Origin: Arachis hypogaea
Taxonomy: Eukaryota; Streptophyta; Magnoliopsida; Fabales; Fabaceae
Assembly (NCBI RefSeq): GCF_003086295.3
Contig: NC_092044.1
Coordinates: 72,654,528 to 72,718,527 of the forward strand
DNA length: 64,000 nucleotides
Direction: 5' to 3'
Part shown: one piece after another, positions 1-10,880 of the stretch
Layout: every line of letters starts with the position of its first letter
Numbering within the stretch: the first letter of the stretch is position 1
The notes under the pieces: generated by a model
Database searches by the model: none
What the model was told of the DNA's origin: nothing
Seen by the model: only the letters and a program-made list of their open reading frames with translations
Position numbers and translations under genes: made by a program

Positions 1-843
1 GCAATTACTATTGTTCTTCTATTCAATTCAGCCTATTCTTGTTCTATGATATCACTTGTTCCTCAACTTGATGAATGTGATGATCCATGACACTCATCAT
101 CATTCTCACCTATGAACGTGTGCCTGACAACCACCTCCGTTCTACCTTAGATTGAGTGGATATCTCTTGGGTTTCTTAACCAGAATCTTCGTGGTATAAG
201 CTAGAATTGATGGCGGTATTCAAGAGAATCCGGAAGGTCTAAACCTTGTCTGTGGTATTCTGAGTAGGATTCAAGGATTGAATGAATGTGACGAGCTTCA
301 AACTCGCAATTGTGGGGCGTTAGTGACAGACGCAAAAGAATCACTGGATTCTATTCCGACATGATTGAGAACCGACAGCTGAATGCCGTGCTGTGACAAA
401 GCGCGTTGAACATTTTCACTGAGAGGACCGGACTGTAGCCATTGACAATAGTGATGCCCAACATACAGCTTGCCATGGAAAGGAGTAAGAAGGATTGGAT
501 GAAGACAGTAGGAAAGCAGAGAGACGGAAGGGACAAAGCATCTCCATACGCTTATCTGAAATTCTCATCAATGAATTACATAAGTATCTCTATCTTTATT
601 TTATGCTTCATTCATAAATCATTCATAACCATTTAAATCTGCCTGATTGAGATTTACAAGATGACCATAGCTTGCTTCATACCAACAATCTCCGTGGGAT
701 CGACCCTTACTCGTGTAAGGTTTATTACTTGGACGACCCAGTGCACTTGCTGGTTAGTTGTGCAAAGTTGTGATAAAGAGTTGAGATTGCAATTGAGCGT
801 ACCATGTTGATGGCACCATTGATGATCACAATTTCGTGCACTA
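1..843 (+). mobile_element. 3' part of a TGATGAGCGG-family LTR (truncated by window edge)
   Basis: This stretch matches, block by block, the 3' halves of the LTRs ending at 18553, 40915 and 55523. Shared blocks include the GTGATGATC...ACACTCATCATC segment, the GACCGACAG-like block near 365, the GTGGGATCGACCC motif near 695 and the terminal ATTTCGTGCACTA. The LTR ends at 843, where sequence changes abruptly to the truncated antisense ORF of the Tat element. No primer-binding site follows, so this is either a solo LTR or the 3' LTR of an element lying off the window. The left end and one target-site copy are not visible. The base after the LTR begins GTGGC, the expected right-hand target duplication. 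Confidence 0.85.
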
Positions 844-1377
844 GTGGCCAAGTTGGAATTGGATGTAGAGAGGGTGAAATCCCGAGCTACTAATGCGGAG
901 GTTGCTGCGAACCTGGCTGAGGAGATGGCCAAGAAGTCGAAAGAGAGATACACCCGTACTTATGCCGAGTTATTAGAGACCAGGGAGAGGCTTGAGTCTG
1001 TCCATGCTGATTATGCTGAGCTCCAGGGTCACCTGGTGGGTAGTGTGTCCGATGCTTACGAGAACCTAAATGCTTAAGTCTAGGTTCTTGCTCCTAAGCT
1101 CGACCTAACTCTCTTTAGTCTAGAAAATGTTGTGGAAGACGGCAAGATTGTACCTGCCCCAGACGATGAAGATGATGATCCTCCCCGTGCGTCTCCGGGA
1201 AAGGCCTCAGCAGCTTCAGCTTCTGCCATCCCTTCTGAAGTTGTCCATCAAGAGCCCGAGCCTGATGTGCAGATCCTGAACTGGGCGAATGGAACTGTTG
1301 ATGCTGTCCCGATCTCGTCCATTCCACTTACTCCGACAAAGAATGCTGATGTTGAAGAGGACTTGAATCCTTTGTGA
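844..1377 (+). pseudogene. C-terminal part of the antisense ORF of a Tat-lineage retrotransposon
   Basis: A plus-strand reading frame of 178 codons lies downstream of the integrase of the minus-strand Tat element, so it is antisense to gag-pol. The first ~75 residues are charged and heptad-like (a likely coiled coil, rich in E, K, R, A and L). The C-terminal half is acidic and proline-rich, including a run of Asp/Glu around codons 110-118. The frame is continuous but broken by TAA at 1075 and TAG at 1084, both explicable as C-to-T changes in Gln codons. The N-terminus is removed by the LTR ending at 843. Tat elements of the Retand/Grande type are known to carry an ORF on the opposite strand between pol and the 3' LTR. 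The position fits that; the family assignment is an inference. Function unknown. Confidence 0.55.
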
Positions 1378-2549
1378 CTTTTGTGTATTTGTATAGTCTG
1401 GTTTGTGGACTTTGAACTTGCTTTATGTAACTTTCTTTCTGACATTCGGTTGCTTTTCTTAGCAACTTTATTTTGGGAAAAACAAAACACTTTGAACTCT
1501 TGAGGCTGAGTTTCAGGTGGCCTTTTGAGTCCTTTATGTTTTTATTATGATAGCTGTGTTTTTCTGATGTGTTTATCATGCCTTTGCAGCTTTTGCAAAT
1601 CTTTATAGAGAGTTGGTAATTTTCTGTCCGACCTCTTTTTGATCGTTTCTTGTTTTGTCTATTTTTTGTTTCGGCGAGGTGATTCTTGGGGCTAACTTGT
1701 CTGACAACTTTTTAGTGTTCTCGCAGAATGTTTTTAGTTATTCCGAACAATTTTGATAGCCTTGTCATGGAGTCGTGGCTATTTGGGCAAAGTTGTGTCC
1801 CTTTATCACACGTTTTTTGGGCCTCAGGTTGTTTTTCTACATTCTTTGGCCTTCTCCTTTCTTTGAGGTTGTCCGTGGGCTTTTTGATTGCGCCACCTCT
1901 TTGTCTATACTTTTTAGTCATGTTCCAACAACTTTTTAGGTAGTGTTCCCAGGGGAACCTTTCCTTTATAGTTTAGTTTGGACGACTTTTTTAGCTTTTC
2001 CTTTGGCTTTTTGCGTTTGCTTTTTGAGTAGTTTCTTTTTTCAAGACTTTGTACCTTTCAGCAAAGCACTTCTGGCCTTTCTCTAGTCATTGCGAGAAGT
2101 CTTTGTCCTTTTTTAGTGATCCTTTAAGAAGGTCCGACTTCTCTTGTCGGTCCTTCTAAAGTTATTTTTAGTAGCCCATTTTTAGTCAGACCTCGTTAGG
2201 CCATTTTTTTATGGATTACTTTTTATAACTTCTTGCATTAATCCGTTTTATCGCTTTCACCTTGCCGACCTTTTTGTAATCGGGCGATGAATTTGGTTTT
2301 CACCTTGCCAACCTCTTTGTAATCAGGCGATGAATTTTTGTGCTTAGATTAATGCATCTTGGTAGGGATACTTTTTAGGGAATCTGAAAAAACTTTATTC
2401 AAATAGAAAATAGGAATATAGACAAGACTATATACATATGAGTGCTTACCCTTCTAGGTCGGGCAATTTTGTAGATCTTGGCCTGGCGCCTCATTAAAAA
2501 ATCCTTTCGGGAAAAAGAGTGCACCTTGACCTAAGATCTTTATTACTTT
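1378..2549. other. Non-coding 3' region of the Tat element
   Basis: This T-rich stretch between the antisense ORF and the integrase stop has no coding region I recognise. It contains a two-copy tandem duplication with a 43-bp period (about 2255-2340; units begin TTTCACCTTGCC and contain TTTGTAATC.GGCGATGAA). Both gag-pol transcripts (minus) and antisense-ORF transcripts (plus) would cross it. Confidence 0.5.
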
Positions 2550-3843
2550 CTAACTATAGTACCTTCTTAGGCTACAGGCATGCCATGACCTTGGCAGCTC
2601 TTGACCCTCAAGGTCGGCCACCTTGTAGTAGCCTTTTCCAAGTACCTCTACAACTCGGTAAGGTCCTTTCCAGTTGGCTGCTAGCTTCCCTTCTCTTGAT
2701 CGACCTGCTCCGATGTTATTTCGGATTAGAATAAGATGGTTGTTGGCAAAACTTTGCTGGACTACTTTCTGATTATACCATGAAGTCATTCGACATTTTA
2801 ACGCTTCCTCTCTAATCCGAGCTCTTTCTTGGACTTCTAGAAGTAGGTCGAGCTCTTTCCTTTGTATTTGGGAGTTGGCATCTTCATTTTAGAGGATCAT
2901 TCTAGGGGATCATTCTTCTATCTCTACCGGGATCATTGCCTCTACTCCATAAGTAAGTCGGAAGGGTGATTCTCCTGTTGTGGAGTGTGGAGTTATCTGA
3001 TATGCCCGTAGGACTTGTGGGAGCTCCCCAAGATCCCTTTGCATCCTGTAGTCTTCTTTTTATCCCAGCCAGTATGACTTTATTGGCAGCATCTGCCTGT
3101 CCATTGGCTTGCGGGTGTTCTACGGATGTGAATTAGTGCTTTATTTTCAAGTTAGCTACCAAATTCCTGAAACCTGTATCAGTGAACTGAACGTCATTAT
3201 CTGTGGTGATGGAGTAAGGAACCCCAAACCTTGTGATAATGTTTCTATATAGAAACTTTCGACTTCTTTGGGCGGTGGCAATAGCTAGGGGATCTGCCTC
3301 AATCCACTTTGTGAAATAGTCTACCCCTAGAATGAGGAACTTGACTTGTCACGACCCCTGGGGGAAGGGTCCAAGGAGGTTGAGCCCCCACTTTGCAAAT
3401 GGCCAGGGCGATGTTATACTGATGAGCTCTTCTGGTGGAGCGATGTGGAAGTTATCATGCTTCTGACATGGTGGGCATGTTTTGATGAACTCTGTTGCTT
3501 CTTTTCCTAAGGTCGGCCAGAAAAAACCAGCTCAGAATACCTTTTTAGAAAGAGCTCGTGCCCACAGGTGGTTGCCACACATACCACTGTGTACTTCTTC
3601 CAAGACTTCCCTTGTATTGGAGGTTGGCACACATTTTAGGAAGGGTGTTGAGATCGCTCTCCTATATAAGATGTCGCCCACTATAGTGTAGTACTCTGCC
3701 TCTCGTATTAGCCTTTTCGCCTCCTTCTTATCTGTGGGAATTATCTCTGACTTGAGGTAGTTGATTATGGGAGTCATCCATCCTTGATCCTGTCCTGATA
3801 TGGTTAAGACCTTTTCTTCCTCTGAGATCGATGGACTTTGCAA
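2550..3843 (-). pseudogene. Integrase of the Tat element, catalytically dead
   Basis: The HHCC zinc-binding region (EVHSGMCGNH, later CPPCQKH) lies at the upstream end, about 3600 down to 3465. The catalytic core and a C-terminal tail with WKGPYRVVEVLG follow at 2550-2789. The core carries damage at two of three catalytic positions. The first acidic residue reads WGLNLLGPF, so Asp has become Asn near 3380. The third reads GQADAAN, so Glu has become Asp near 3092. The second region reads TDNDVQF, with its Asp kept. At least four in-frame stops and one frameshift separate the pieces. The enzyme would normally insert the cDNA into chromosomes; this copy cannot. Confidence 0.88.
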
Positions 3844-3939
3844 TGTTTCTTGGATGAGGCTTCTATTATTTCCCCCCGGTTTGGTGTTGGCTAGTTTTGA
3901 GAGCGCACAAGCTTGGGCATTCTGTTCGTAAGGGATGTG

Positions 3940-4692
3940 TTAGACCTCGTATTTCCTGAACTGTCCAAGCTGTTCTTTGGTCTTGTCCAAATATTTCTTC
4001 ATGGTAGGATCCTTAGCTTGGTAGTTCCCTTCTATTTGTGAGGTAACTACTTGCGAATCCCTGAAGATGGTAAGCTTTTGAACTCCTACCTCCTTAGCCA
4101 ACCTCAAACTAGCCAGTAGTGCCTCATATTCAGCTTGATTATTTGAGGCAGGGAATTTGAACTTTAGTGATAGCTCGATTTGGATTCCGTGATCACTTTC
4201 TATAATTACACCTGCGCCAGTCCCGGTTTTTTTTGAAGAGCCGTCCACATAGAGATTCCATTTTGTGGGTGTTCCCGGGGTGTCAGTGTATTCCGCGATG
4301 AAGTCGGCCAGGTACTGTGATTTGATAGTTGTCCAAGCTTCATATCGAAGGTCGAATTCGGATAAGTTGACTGCCCACTGTAGGATTCTTCCTGTTAAGT
4401 CTGTTTTCTGTAGGATGCTTTTTATGGGTTGGTTGGTCCGAACCCTGATTGTGTGAGCTTGAAAGTACGGGCGAAGTCGTCGAGAAGTGAGTATGAGAGC
4501 ATAGGCAAACTTTTCTATCTTTTGATAGTTTAGTTCGGCCTCTTGTAGGGCCTTGCTAATGAAGTAGATGGGTTGTTGCCCACTTTTGTCTTCTCTGACT
4601 AGTGCGGAGGCTATTGTGCGACTTTCAACTGCGAGGTATAGGATGAGTTCTTTATTTTCCTGGGGTTGGGTAAGAATGGGTGGTTGTCCCAA
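3940..4692 (-). pseudogene. RT-linked RNase H plus second (archaeal-type) RNase H of the Tat element
   Basis: The open 250-residue stretch begins with the RT-attached RNase H region (the YFISKALQEAELNYQKIEK block) and passes into a second RNase H domain that starts LYVDGSSKKTGTGAG near residue 147. The second domain keeps Asp in DGSS and Glu in NQAEYEAL. Its third acidic site reads FRDSQVV, where SDSQLV is usual. The first acidic residue of the RT-linked domain appears lost (YLAVES where a Asp-containing motif is expected). A doubled RNase H is typical of the Tat/Ogre lineage. It is in frame with the RT segment upstream. Confidence 0.85.
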
Positions 4693-5868
4693 GAATTTCT
4701 TGAAATCTTAGAAGGCTTGTTCGCACTATGGAGTCCATTCAAACCTCTTTCCCTTCCTTAGTGTTTCATAAAAGGGGAGAGATCTTATGGCTGATCCGGC
4801 AAGAAACCTGGACAGGGCTGCAAGTCTTCCATTGAGTTCTTGTACCTCTTTGACACAACTCGGGCTTTACATGTTAAGTATAGCCCGATATTTATCTGGA
4901 TTTTCCTCGATTCCTCTTTGTGTGAGGATGAAGCCCAAGAATTTGCCAACCTCTACCACGAATGTGCACTTTGCGGGATTAAGTCGCATACCATGCTTTC
5001 TTATGGTGTCCAACAATTTGGTAAGGTCGGACAACAATAATTCTTCACTTTGTATTTTTACCAGCATGTCGTCTACATAAACCTCCATTAGGTTCCCAAT
5101 ATGGTCTTCAAAGATTTTGTTCATCAGTCTTTGGTAGGTTGCTCCTGTGCTTTTGAGCCCAAATGGCATGACAATATAGCATTAATTCGCCTTTGGAGTT
5201 AGGAATGAGGTCTTTTCTTAATCTGGTGGATACATTGGGATTTGGTTGTATCTTGAATAAGCATCCATGAAGGAGAGGTACTTGTATCCGAAAGAGGCAT
5301 CCACTAGAGTGTGTATATTTGGGAGTGGGTAGGGATCTTTCGTGCAAGCCTTTGACTTTTTTACCAAGGCAATGTTGGCTAGCCATAATGGGTACTTGAC
5401 CTCCCTTATGAACCATGCCTCTAGTAAGGCTTGCATTTGTTCCTCCATAGCTTGGGACCTTTCTGGGCCAAGCGTCCTGCATTTCTGTTGCACTGGCCGA
5501 GCTCCTGGGTAAACCGCCAGTTTATGGCACATTAGTTGGGGATCTATCCCGGGCATGTCCACGGCCTTCCATGCAAAGAGATCGGCATTGTTCTTTAGGA
5601 ACTGTATCAATGGCTCCTTTAAGTCTCCCTTCAAGGTTGCCCCAATGTTTGTTGTCTGATCCAGGACATCACCGATCTGGACTTCTTGAGTTTCACATTC
5701 ATGCTGTATACGAAGCTCTTCACGAGCTCGAACTCCCCCGAGTTCGATGGTGTTGATCTCTTCTCCTTTGGGATTGCCTTTAAGGTTCAGGCTTTCGTTG
5801 TAATAGCGTCGCGCGAGTTTTTGGTCTCCTTTTATTGTGGCGATCCCCTCTGGGGTTGGGAACTTCAT
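4693..5868 (-). pseudogene. Reverse transcriptase of the Tat element
   Basis: Two same-frame segments (5868-5218 and 5169-4867) contain the RT fingers/palm motifs: EAWFIREVKYPLWLANIALV, then DAYSRYNQIPM, MPFGLKSTGATYQRLMN and the catalytic YVDDMLVK at about residues 29-36 of the second segment. The two catalytic Asp residues are kept. Two TAA stops separate the segments, and further stops lie between 4866 and 4693. The reading frame is shared with the RNase H segment, so the damage here is mostly substitutions. Confidence 0.88.
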
Positions 5869-6203
5869 GACAGGTGTGGAGTGGAGACCACTGCGGCGAG
5901 CTGGTTTAGCGTCGTCCGACCTATTAAGGCGTTATAAGCTGAGCTCACGTCGACTACAATGTAGTCTATGTTTAATGTCCTTGACCAGGTTCCTTTTCCA
6001 AAGGTCGTATGCAGTGAGATATATCCTAATGGTTGAATTAGAGTATCTCCAAGTCTGAATAAACTATTCGAATATGCTCTGAGCTGTTTATCTTGCAATC
6101 CGAGCTTGTCGAAGGTGGATTTAAACAAGATGTCTGCGGAGCTTCCTTGATCTACCAACGTTCGGTGAAGATTAGCAATGGCGAGTATGATGGTAATGAC
6201 CAT
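5865..6203 (-). pseudogene. Retroelement aspartic protease of the Tat element
   Basis: The 112-residue segment carries LVDQGSSADILF near residues 16-27, the active-site form usual for Tat/Ogre proteases (D-Q-G-S-S in place of D-T/S-G-A). It also has the downstream hydrophobic block YNALIGRTTLN. It overlaps the RT segment by a few bases in a different frame, so a frameshift lies between them. The protease would process the gag-pol polyprotein. Confidence 0.82.
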
Positions 6204-7110
6204 GGGATCATCGGGTTCTGGGATGATGCCTGTGGCGTCTTTTCGAGTAAAGGTAATAGGGGGGAGGTCGGCAACCTGTCCCCTTCTCCAACATGATATA
6301 CCTCTTTGAGGTGTCTTTTGCGGGATGATTTAGAGATCCCTCCCCCTGCGAATCCTCCATTTATCATATGAATGTGTCTCTCAGGGGTGTGTGGTGGACG
6401 TTTGGCTCGTCTGACCTCTTCGTCTCTTCTTCTTTTTCTTGGTTCATCGGCTTTATCAGCTAAGTACCGGTCTAGTCGCCCTTCTCTTGCCAATTTCTCT
6501 TTAGATCGAAGCATTCGTTGGTAGGATGTCCATAGATTCAGTGGTATTTGCAGTACTCTGTCCGATTTCCCCTTCCTCTTTTATTTTTGATTGGGCGAGG
6601 TGGTGGGATCTTCTCAGTGTTGCATATTTCTCGGTAAACATCCACAAGAGACACCCGAAGAGGGGGTGTAGTTGTGGTATTTTCTAGGCTTCTCAGTGGG
6701 TTGATCTTATTTTTTCCCGGACTCTTTATCTTTGTCTCGATATGAGTAAGTTGATCCGGCCTTTGAGCCATCTCTTAATCGGGAGTTTTCCTCCATGTTG
6801 ATGTATTTTTAAGCCCTTTGTTGGACCTCGTTTAAAGACGTTGGGTGCCTTTTAGATATGGAGTTACTAAAGGGTCGTTCTCGTAATCCATTGATGAGAC
6901 CCATGATCGCTGCTTCTGTTGAAAAACTTTGTATGTCCAGACACGCTTTGTTGAATCTTTCCATGTAATTGCGGAGGCTTTCCCGATCTCCTTGCTTAAT
7001 CCCTAGCAAACTTGGAGCATGCTTGGCTTTGTCTTTTTGGATGGAGAATCCTGCTAGGAATTTCTTGGCAAGGTCATTGAAGATTGCTATTGATCTTGGT
7101 GGCAAACTGT
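6204..7110 (-). pseudogene. C-terminal gag of the Tat element
   Basis: Three pieces in different frames cover 7105-6809, 6771-6538 and 6514-6152. The first has the conserved retrotransposon gag signature (FNDLAKKFLAGF, then IKQGDRESLRNYMERFNKACLD and the GLINGLRERPF block). The last is Arg/Lys-rich, as expected for a nucleic-acid-binding tail. The segment stops abruptly at about 7110 in the middle of the gag domain, where another element is inserted; the N-terminal gag half resumes near 10405-10840. Confidence 0.82.
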
Positions 7111-9130
7111 TGATGACAAGTCATCATATGCTAGCTTTTCAAGCATTTTTCACTTGTTTCATTAGGTTTTATGCACTTTCTTGCATTGTAAGTAAGTGAT
7201 TTGGAGTGGATTTGCATGATTTGGTTAAATCAATCAACCACCCTTTAATTGACACAAAATCATGAGGTTTAAGCTATAATTAATTGAATTTTGAATGAAA
7301 TTTAAACCTTGTGAATTTGGTGATACTTTGATTGGTTGTTTTAATTACTTGTAGGTGAAGAAAAGGAAAAAATAAAGAAAGTGTGGCGCATCAAGAAATC
7401 AAGGAAGCTGAGTTGTGTGAGTAAATCGAGCTTCACAAGGAACCAAAAAGGAAGCAAGGCATAAAGGTACATTAACTTTGTTAACTGAGCATCAAAGAGA
7501 GCAAGGAAAAAGCATAAAGCTCGGTTCACTAAGTTAACTTTATCGGGGCTTCTCCAAAATCAATTCAAGGCACAATTCCAAGGAATGAAGCTACCAACTC
7601 TCGAACCCATGACCTAAGGAACCAAGATGAACGCTCCTTGCAAGGAAAAGAAGCCAAAATTGGACAAATTGCATCCCTCAAGATTCGAACAAGGGACCTC
7701 AGGCTACAAAACTTGCAAGGAAAATTGACCAAGATGGCCTCACAAGGGATCGAACCTGGGAGCTCCATGAAGAACAAGGGAGGAGTGCTACTCTTCTTGC
7801 AAAGAAAATGAGCCAAAATAGCTCCCCCAAGGTTCGAACTCAAGGCGTCACACTCAAAGGTGGAGCGCTACACAAAGCAAAAAAGGGAAGCTCAGTTCAC
7901 TCTCCCAACTGAGCGCTACTTTCCCCCTCCCCCACACTCTTTACATTTTGGCACGCCAAGAAGCTTGTCACGCGCACAAATTGGCACACCAAGTGCAAGA
8001 TGGAGAGCTCAGTTCACTTCTTCAACTGAGCGCAACAAAATTGGCACGGACAAGGGGCTGATGTGCACAAAATTGAAGGGCCGAGAGCAAGGGAGTGCTC
8101 GGTTGTCTTAATCAACTGAGCCGTTCCCTGGGAGTGCAACATGACTCAAAATTTGAGTCCAAAAATAAAATGAATTCCAATTGTTCACAAAATTTAAAAG
8201 CCCACTCCAGATTTTAAAAATAGGAAGTGTATAAATAGAAGTTAGTTTGAGTTAGAGAGGACCTTCTTGGACCCATTTTTTACTTTTTCTTCATTTTTTA
8301 CTTTTAGCTTTAATTTTGGGAATTGGGATAGAGAATTAAGTTCTTTTCCTCTGGGAATTTCTTTCTAGACTCTTCACTCTTTGCTTTGAATCTTGGATTG
8401 AGAATTGAAGGAGTTCTGTTTCAATCTTAATCTGAGACCTCTCTGTGTTCATTTTTCTGCATAATTCAGTGAATTGTGATTTTGATCTAAGTTTCTCTAC
8501 TGTTTTCATCTTTATATCTTCTGCAAGTTATTCTATATTGGATCAAGGAAGAAATTGAGATCTAGACTTGTTATCTAGTCTCTTTGATCCCCTGAGATCT
8601 TCAATCTCTCATTGAGAGTCTGAAATTGAGTTTGATTTACTTTATATTTGCTTCTTCAAGCGATTTTTCTTTTCTGTTTAAGATCTGCTGAAATTGAATT
8701 CATCTTTACTTTTCTGTTAATTATTGTTTACTTTTTCTTGCTTAAATTCTGAAGATCCCAGCTCCCAAAACCCTTTATGACTCAAGCAATTTACATTTCT
8801 TGCACTCTAAGCTTCAGCTATTTACGTTTCTTGCAATCTAAGCTTTTGTCATTTATATTACTTGCACTTTAAGATTCAGCTTCTTTATTTCCTCTGCCCT
8901 TTAATTTACAGTCAATTACCCCTCTCCCTTTAAATTTCAAGCAATTTAGCTTCTGTTGAATACAAGTCATTCAAATCAACACTTGTTTGCTTGACTAAAT
9001 CAACCACTTAACCAAAATTTCTCAATTCTTCAATCCCTGTGGGATCGACCTCACTCACGTGAGTAATTACTACTTGATGCGACCCGGTACACTTGCCGGT
9101 GAGTTTTGTGTTGGATTGTTCCACACATCA
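7111..9130 (+). mobile_element. 5' LTR of truncated Athila-like element M
   Basis: The block begins TGATGACAAGTCATCATATG and ends CCACACATCA at 9130. It is followed 6 bases later by a PBS, so it is a left LTR of about 2.0 kb. Near its 3' end it has the same arrangement as the other LTRs of the window: GTGGGATCGACC (about 9039), a short hairpin CTCAC...GTGAG (9050-9063) and GACCCGGTACACTTGCCGG. The left junction lies within gag codons of the Tat element. No matching right LTR is present, because the element is truncated at about 10405. Confidence 0.82.
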
Positions 9131-9136
9131 AATTTT

Positions 9137-9156
9137 TGACACCGTTGCCGGGGATT
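9137..9156 (+). other. PBS of element M, tRNA-Asp type
   Basis: TGACACCGTTGCCGGGGATT matches the complement of the plant tRNA-Asp(GUC) 3' end (TGGCGCCGTTGCCGGGGATC) except for early mismatches. It lies 6 bases after the LTR end. tRNA-Asp priming is usual for Athila-like Ty3/gypsy elements. Confidence 0.75.
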
Positions 9157-9292
9157 GAATTAGATTGACAATGATTAAGTAAGGTGGTGATCTAGATTAA
9201 GCACTTTTTCTTTATTTTTCTTTATTTTTGACTAACACACTAACTGTTTGAATTTTTGCCTAAGCTAACCAAAACTTCATTCTAGCAATAGA

Positions 9293-10404
9293 TTGAAGTG
9301 TTACTGGTTTTCTGGTTTTGTGTGTTCCTTCTTGTTTGTATCACAGAGGCAAGAAGAGAGACACCCACTTTCTGCTAACGAAAGAACTCTCAGGAGAATA
9401 AGAAGAGAAGCTAGAGGAAAGGGATTCATTGGTGAAGAAGTTTCTGAGGAAGAATACCAAGAAATAGAAGGGAACACTTCTAATGCTAATCAAGAGGGAG
9501 TGGCCAACAACAATGGTCAACCATAGAGGAGAGTTTTAGCTTCTTATACATTTGCAAATCCTAGACATTGTGAGAGTAGCATCCTTACCCAAAATGTCAA
9601 TGCAAATAACTTTGAATTGAAGCCACAACTCATCACCTTGGTCCAAAATAATTGCTTCTTTAGAGAAGGGCCACTTGAAGATCCAAACCAACACTTATCC
9701 ACTTTTCTGAGGATTTGTGATACTGTCAAAACCAATGATGTGCATCCTGACATTTACAAGCTGTTGCTATTTCCATTCTCCCTCGGATACAAAGCTACTC
9801 AATGGTTGGAGACATTTCCAAGAGAGAGCATCAACACGTGGGAAGATCTAGTGAGCAAATTCCTAGCCAAGTTCTATCCTCTCCAAAGGATCATCAGACT
9901 CAAAACAGAGGTTCAAACATTCACTCAGACAGATGGTTATATGAGGCATAGGAGAGATACAAGGCTTTGCTCAGGAAGTGTCCACCAGACATGTTCACTG
10001 AGTGGGATAAGCTTCAAAACTTCTATGAAGGACTCACTTTGAAGGCTCAAGAAGCACTCGACCACTCAGCTGGAGGCTCTTTGCAACTTATGAAGACAGC
10101 AGAGGAGGCCCAAAATCTCATTGATATGGTGGCTAACAACCAATATTTCTTTGCTCATCAAAGGCAACGCCAACCATTACAAAGGAAAGGAGTACTAGAG
10201 TTGGAAGGAGTGGACACAATCCTAGCTCAACACAAAGTGATGCAGCATTAAATTCAGCAACAATTTGAACAAATGGCTAAGAGGATTGATAGTTTACAAG
10301 TTACATCAGTGAATGCCACAAGCCAACCACCAATCACATGGGGGCAGAATGAAGAGAATCAAGAGGATCAACAGTAGGAACAAATTCAATATGTGCACAA
10401 CCGA
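9293..10404 (+). pseudogene. gag fragment of element M
   Basis: Coding begins with a basic N-terminus (RTLRRIRREARGKG) and is in one frame from 9293 to about 9950, broken by TAG at 9524. It then shifts frame and continues to 10251. It contains the gag signature NNFELKPQLITLVQNN, then DTVKTNDVHPDIYKLLLFPFSLG, a TWEDLVSKFLAKF block and ALDHSAGGSL. Beyond 10251 the frame continues with further stops to about 10405, where it runs straight into the N-terminal gag of the Tat element on the other strand. Protease, pol and the right LTR are absent. Confidence 0.82.
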
Positions 10405-10839
10405 GGCTCTGAGATGATGGCTTGGATCAGAGGTACCGTCGTATGGGGTCATGTCGGGAGCTTTAAAATCCTTTGGAAATTTATCTTTCATGATCTCTTT
10501 GGTGAAGGGATCATGGTCTTTGTGGGAGCTATCATCGTGACTGGACTGAATGGTTTTAGTTTTGAGATCAGCCTCGAGCCTTAGGAGCTTGTCCTCTAGC
10601 TCTCGGCGTCGCCTAGCTTCTCTCTGGAGGTCTCTCTCGGCTTTCCGTTGATGCTCGGCCTCTTTTTCGAGCTGTTTGAGACGATTCTGTTGAGCTCGTA
10701 GGGCATCTAAAATTTCTGTGTTTGGAGAATGCTTATCTCTATTTGGTTGAGATGTATCTTTTGTTGTGACCTCTGTGTTCTTATGCGGCGTCCTATTTTC
10801 AAGATCAGAATCGTGGTCATTGTCAAGGTTATCTGCCAT
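10405..10839 (-). pseudogene. N-terminal gag of the Tat element
   Basis: Starting from the ATG at 10839, the protein is acidic and Asn/Thr-rich for ~50 residues. A strongly predicted coiled coil follows (about residues 48-95, dense in E, R, K, L and Q), then a region ending TPYDGTSDPSHHL, where gag domains of this lineage begin. The remaining gag domain is on the far side of the inserted element M, at 7110 and below. The ATG lies about 20 bases after the PBS, so this start is well supported. Confidence 0.8.
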
Positions 10840-10861
10840 GATGATGGGATGACTTCCAGGT

Positions 10862-10879
10862 TCCCCGACAACGGTGCCA
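10862..10879 (-). other. PBS of the Tat element
   Basis: On the minus strand TGGCACCGTTGTCGGGGA follows the LTR end by one base. It differs at two positions from the complement of the tRNA-Asp 3' end. A different tRNA primer cannot be excluded. Confidence 0.65.
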
Positions 10880-10880
10880 A

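Noticed and set aside
351..536. Small open frame near the window start and its counterparts at 18070, 40474, 51907 and 62765
   Set aside because: The same frame recurs in every LTR of the TGATGAGCGG family at the same place; it is a by-product of LTR sequence with no conserved start or codon bias.
844..848. GTGGC after the LTR ending at 843 and GTGGC after the solo LTR at 18553
   Set aside because: I considered a shared origin of the two insertions, but only seven bases agree and the flanks then diverge; a 5-bp coincidence is likely.
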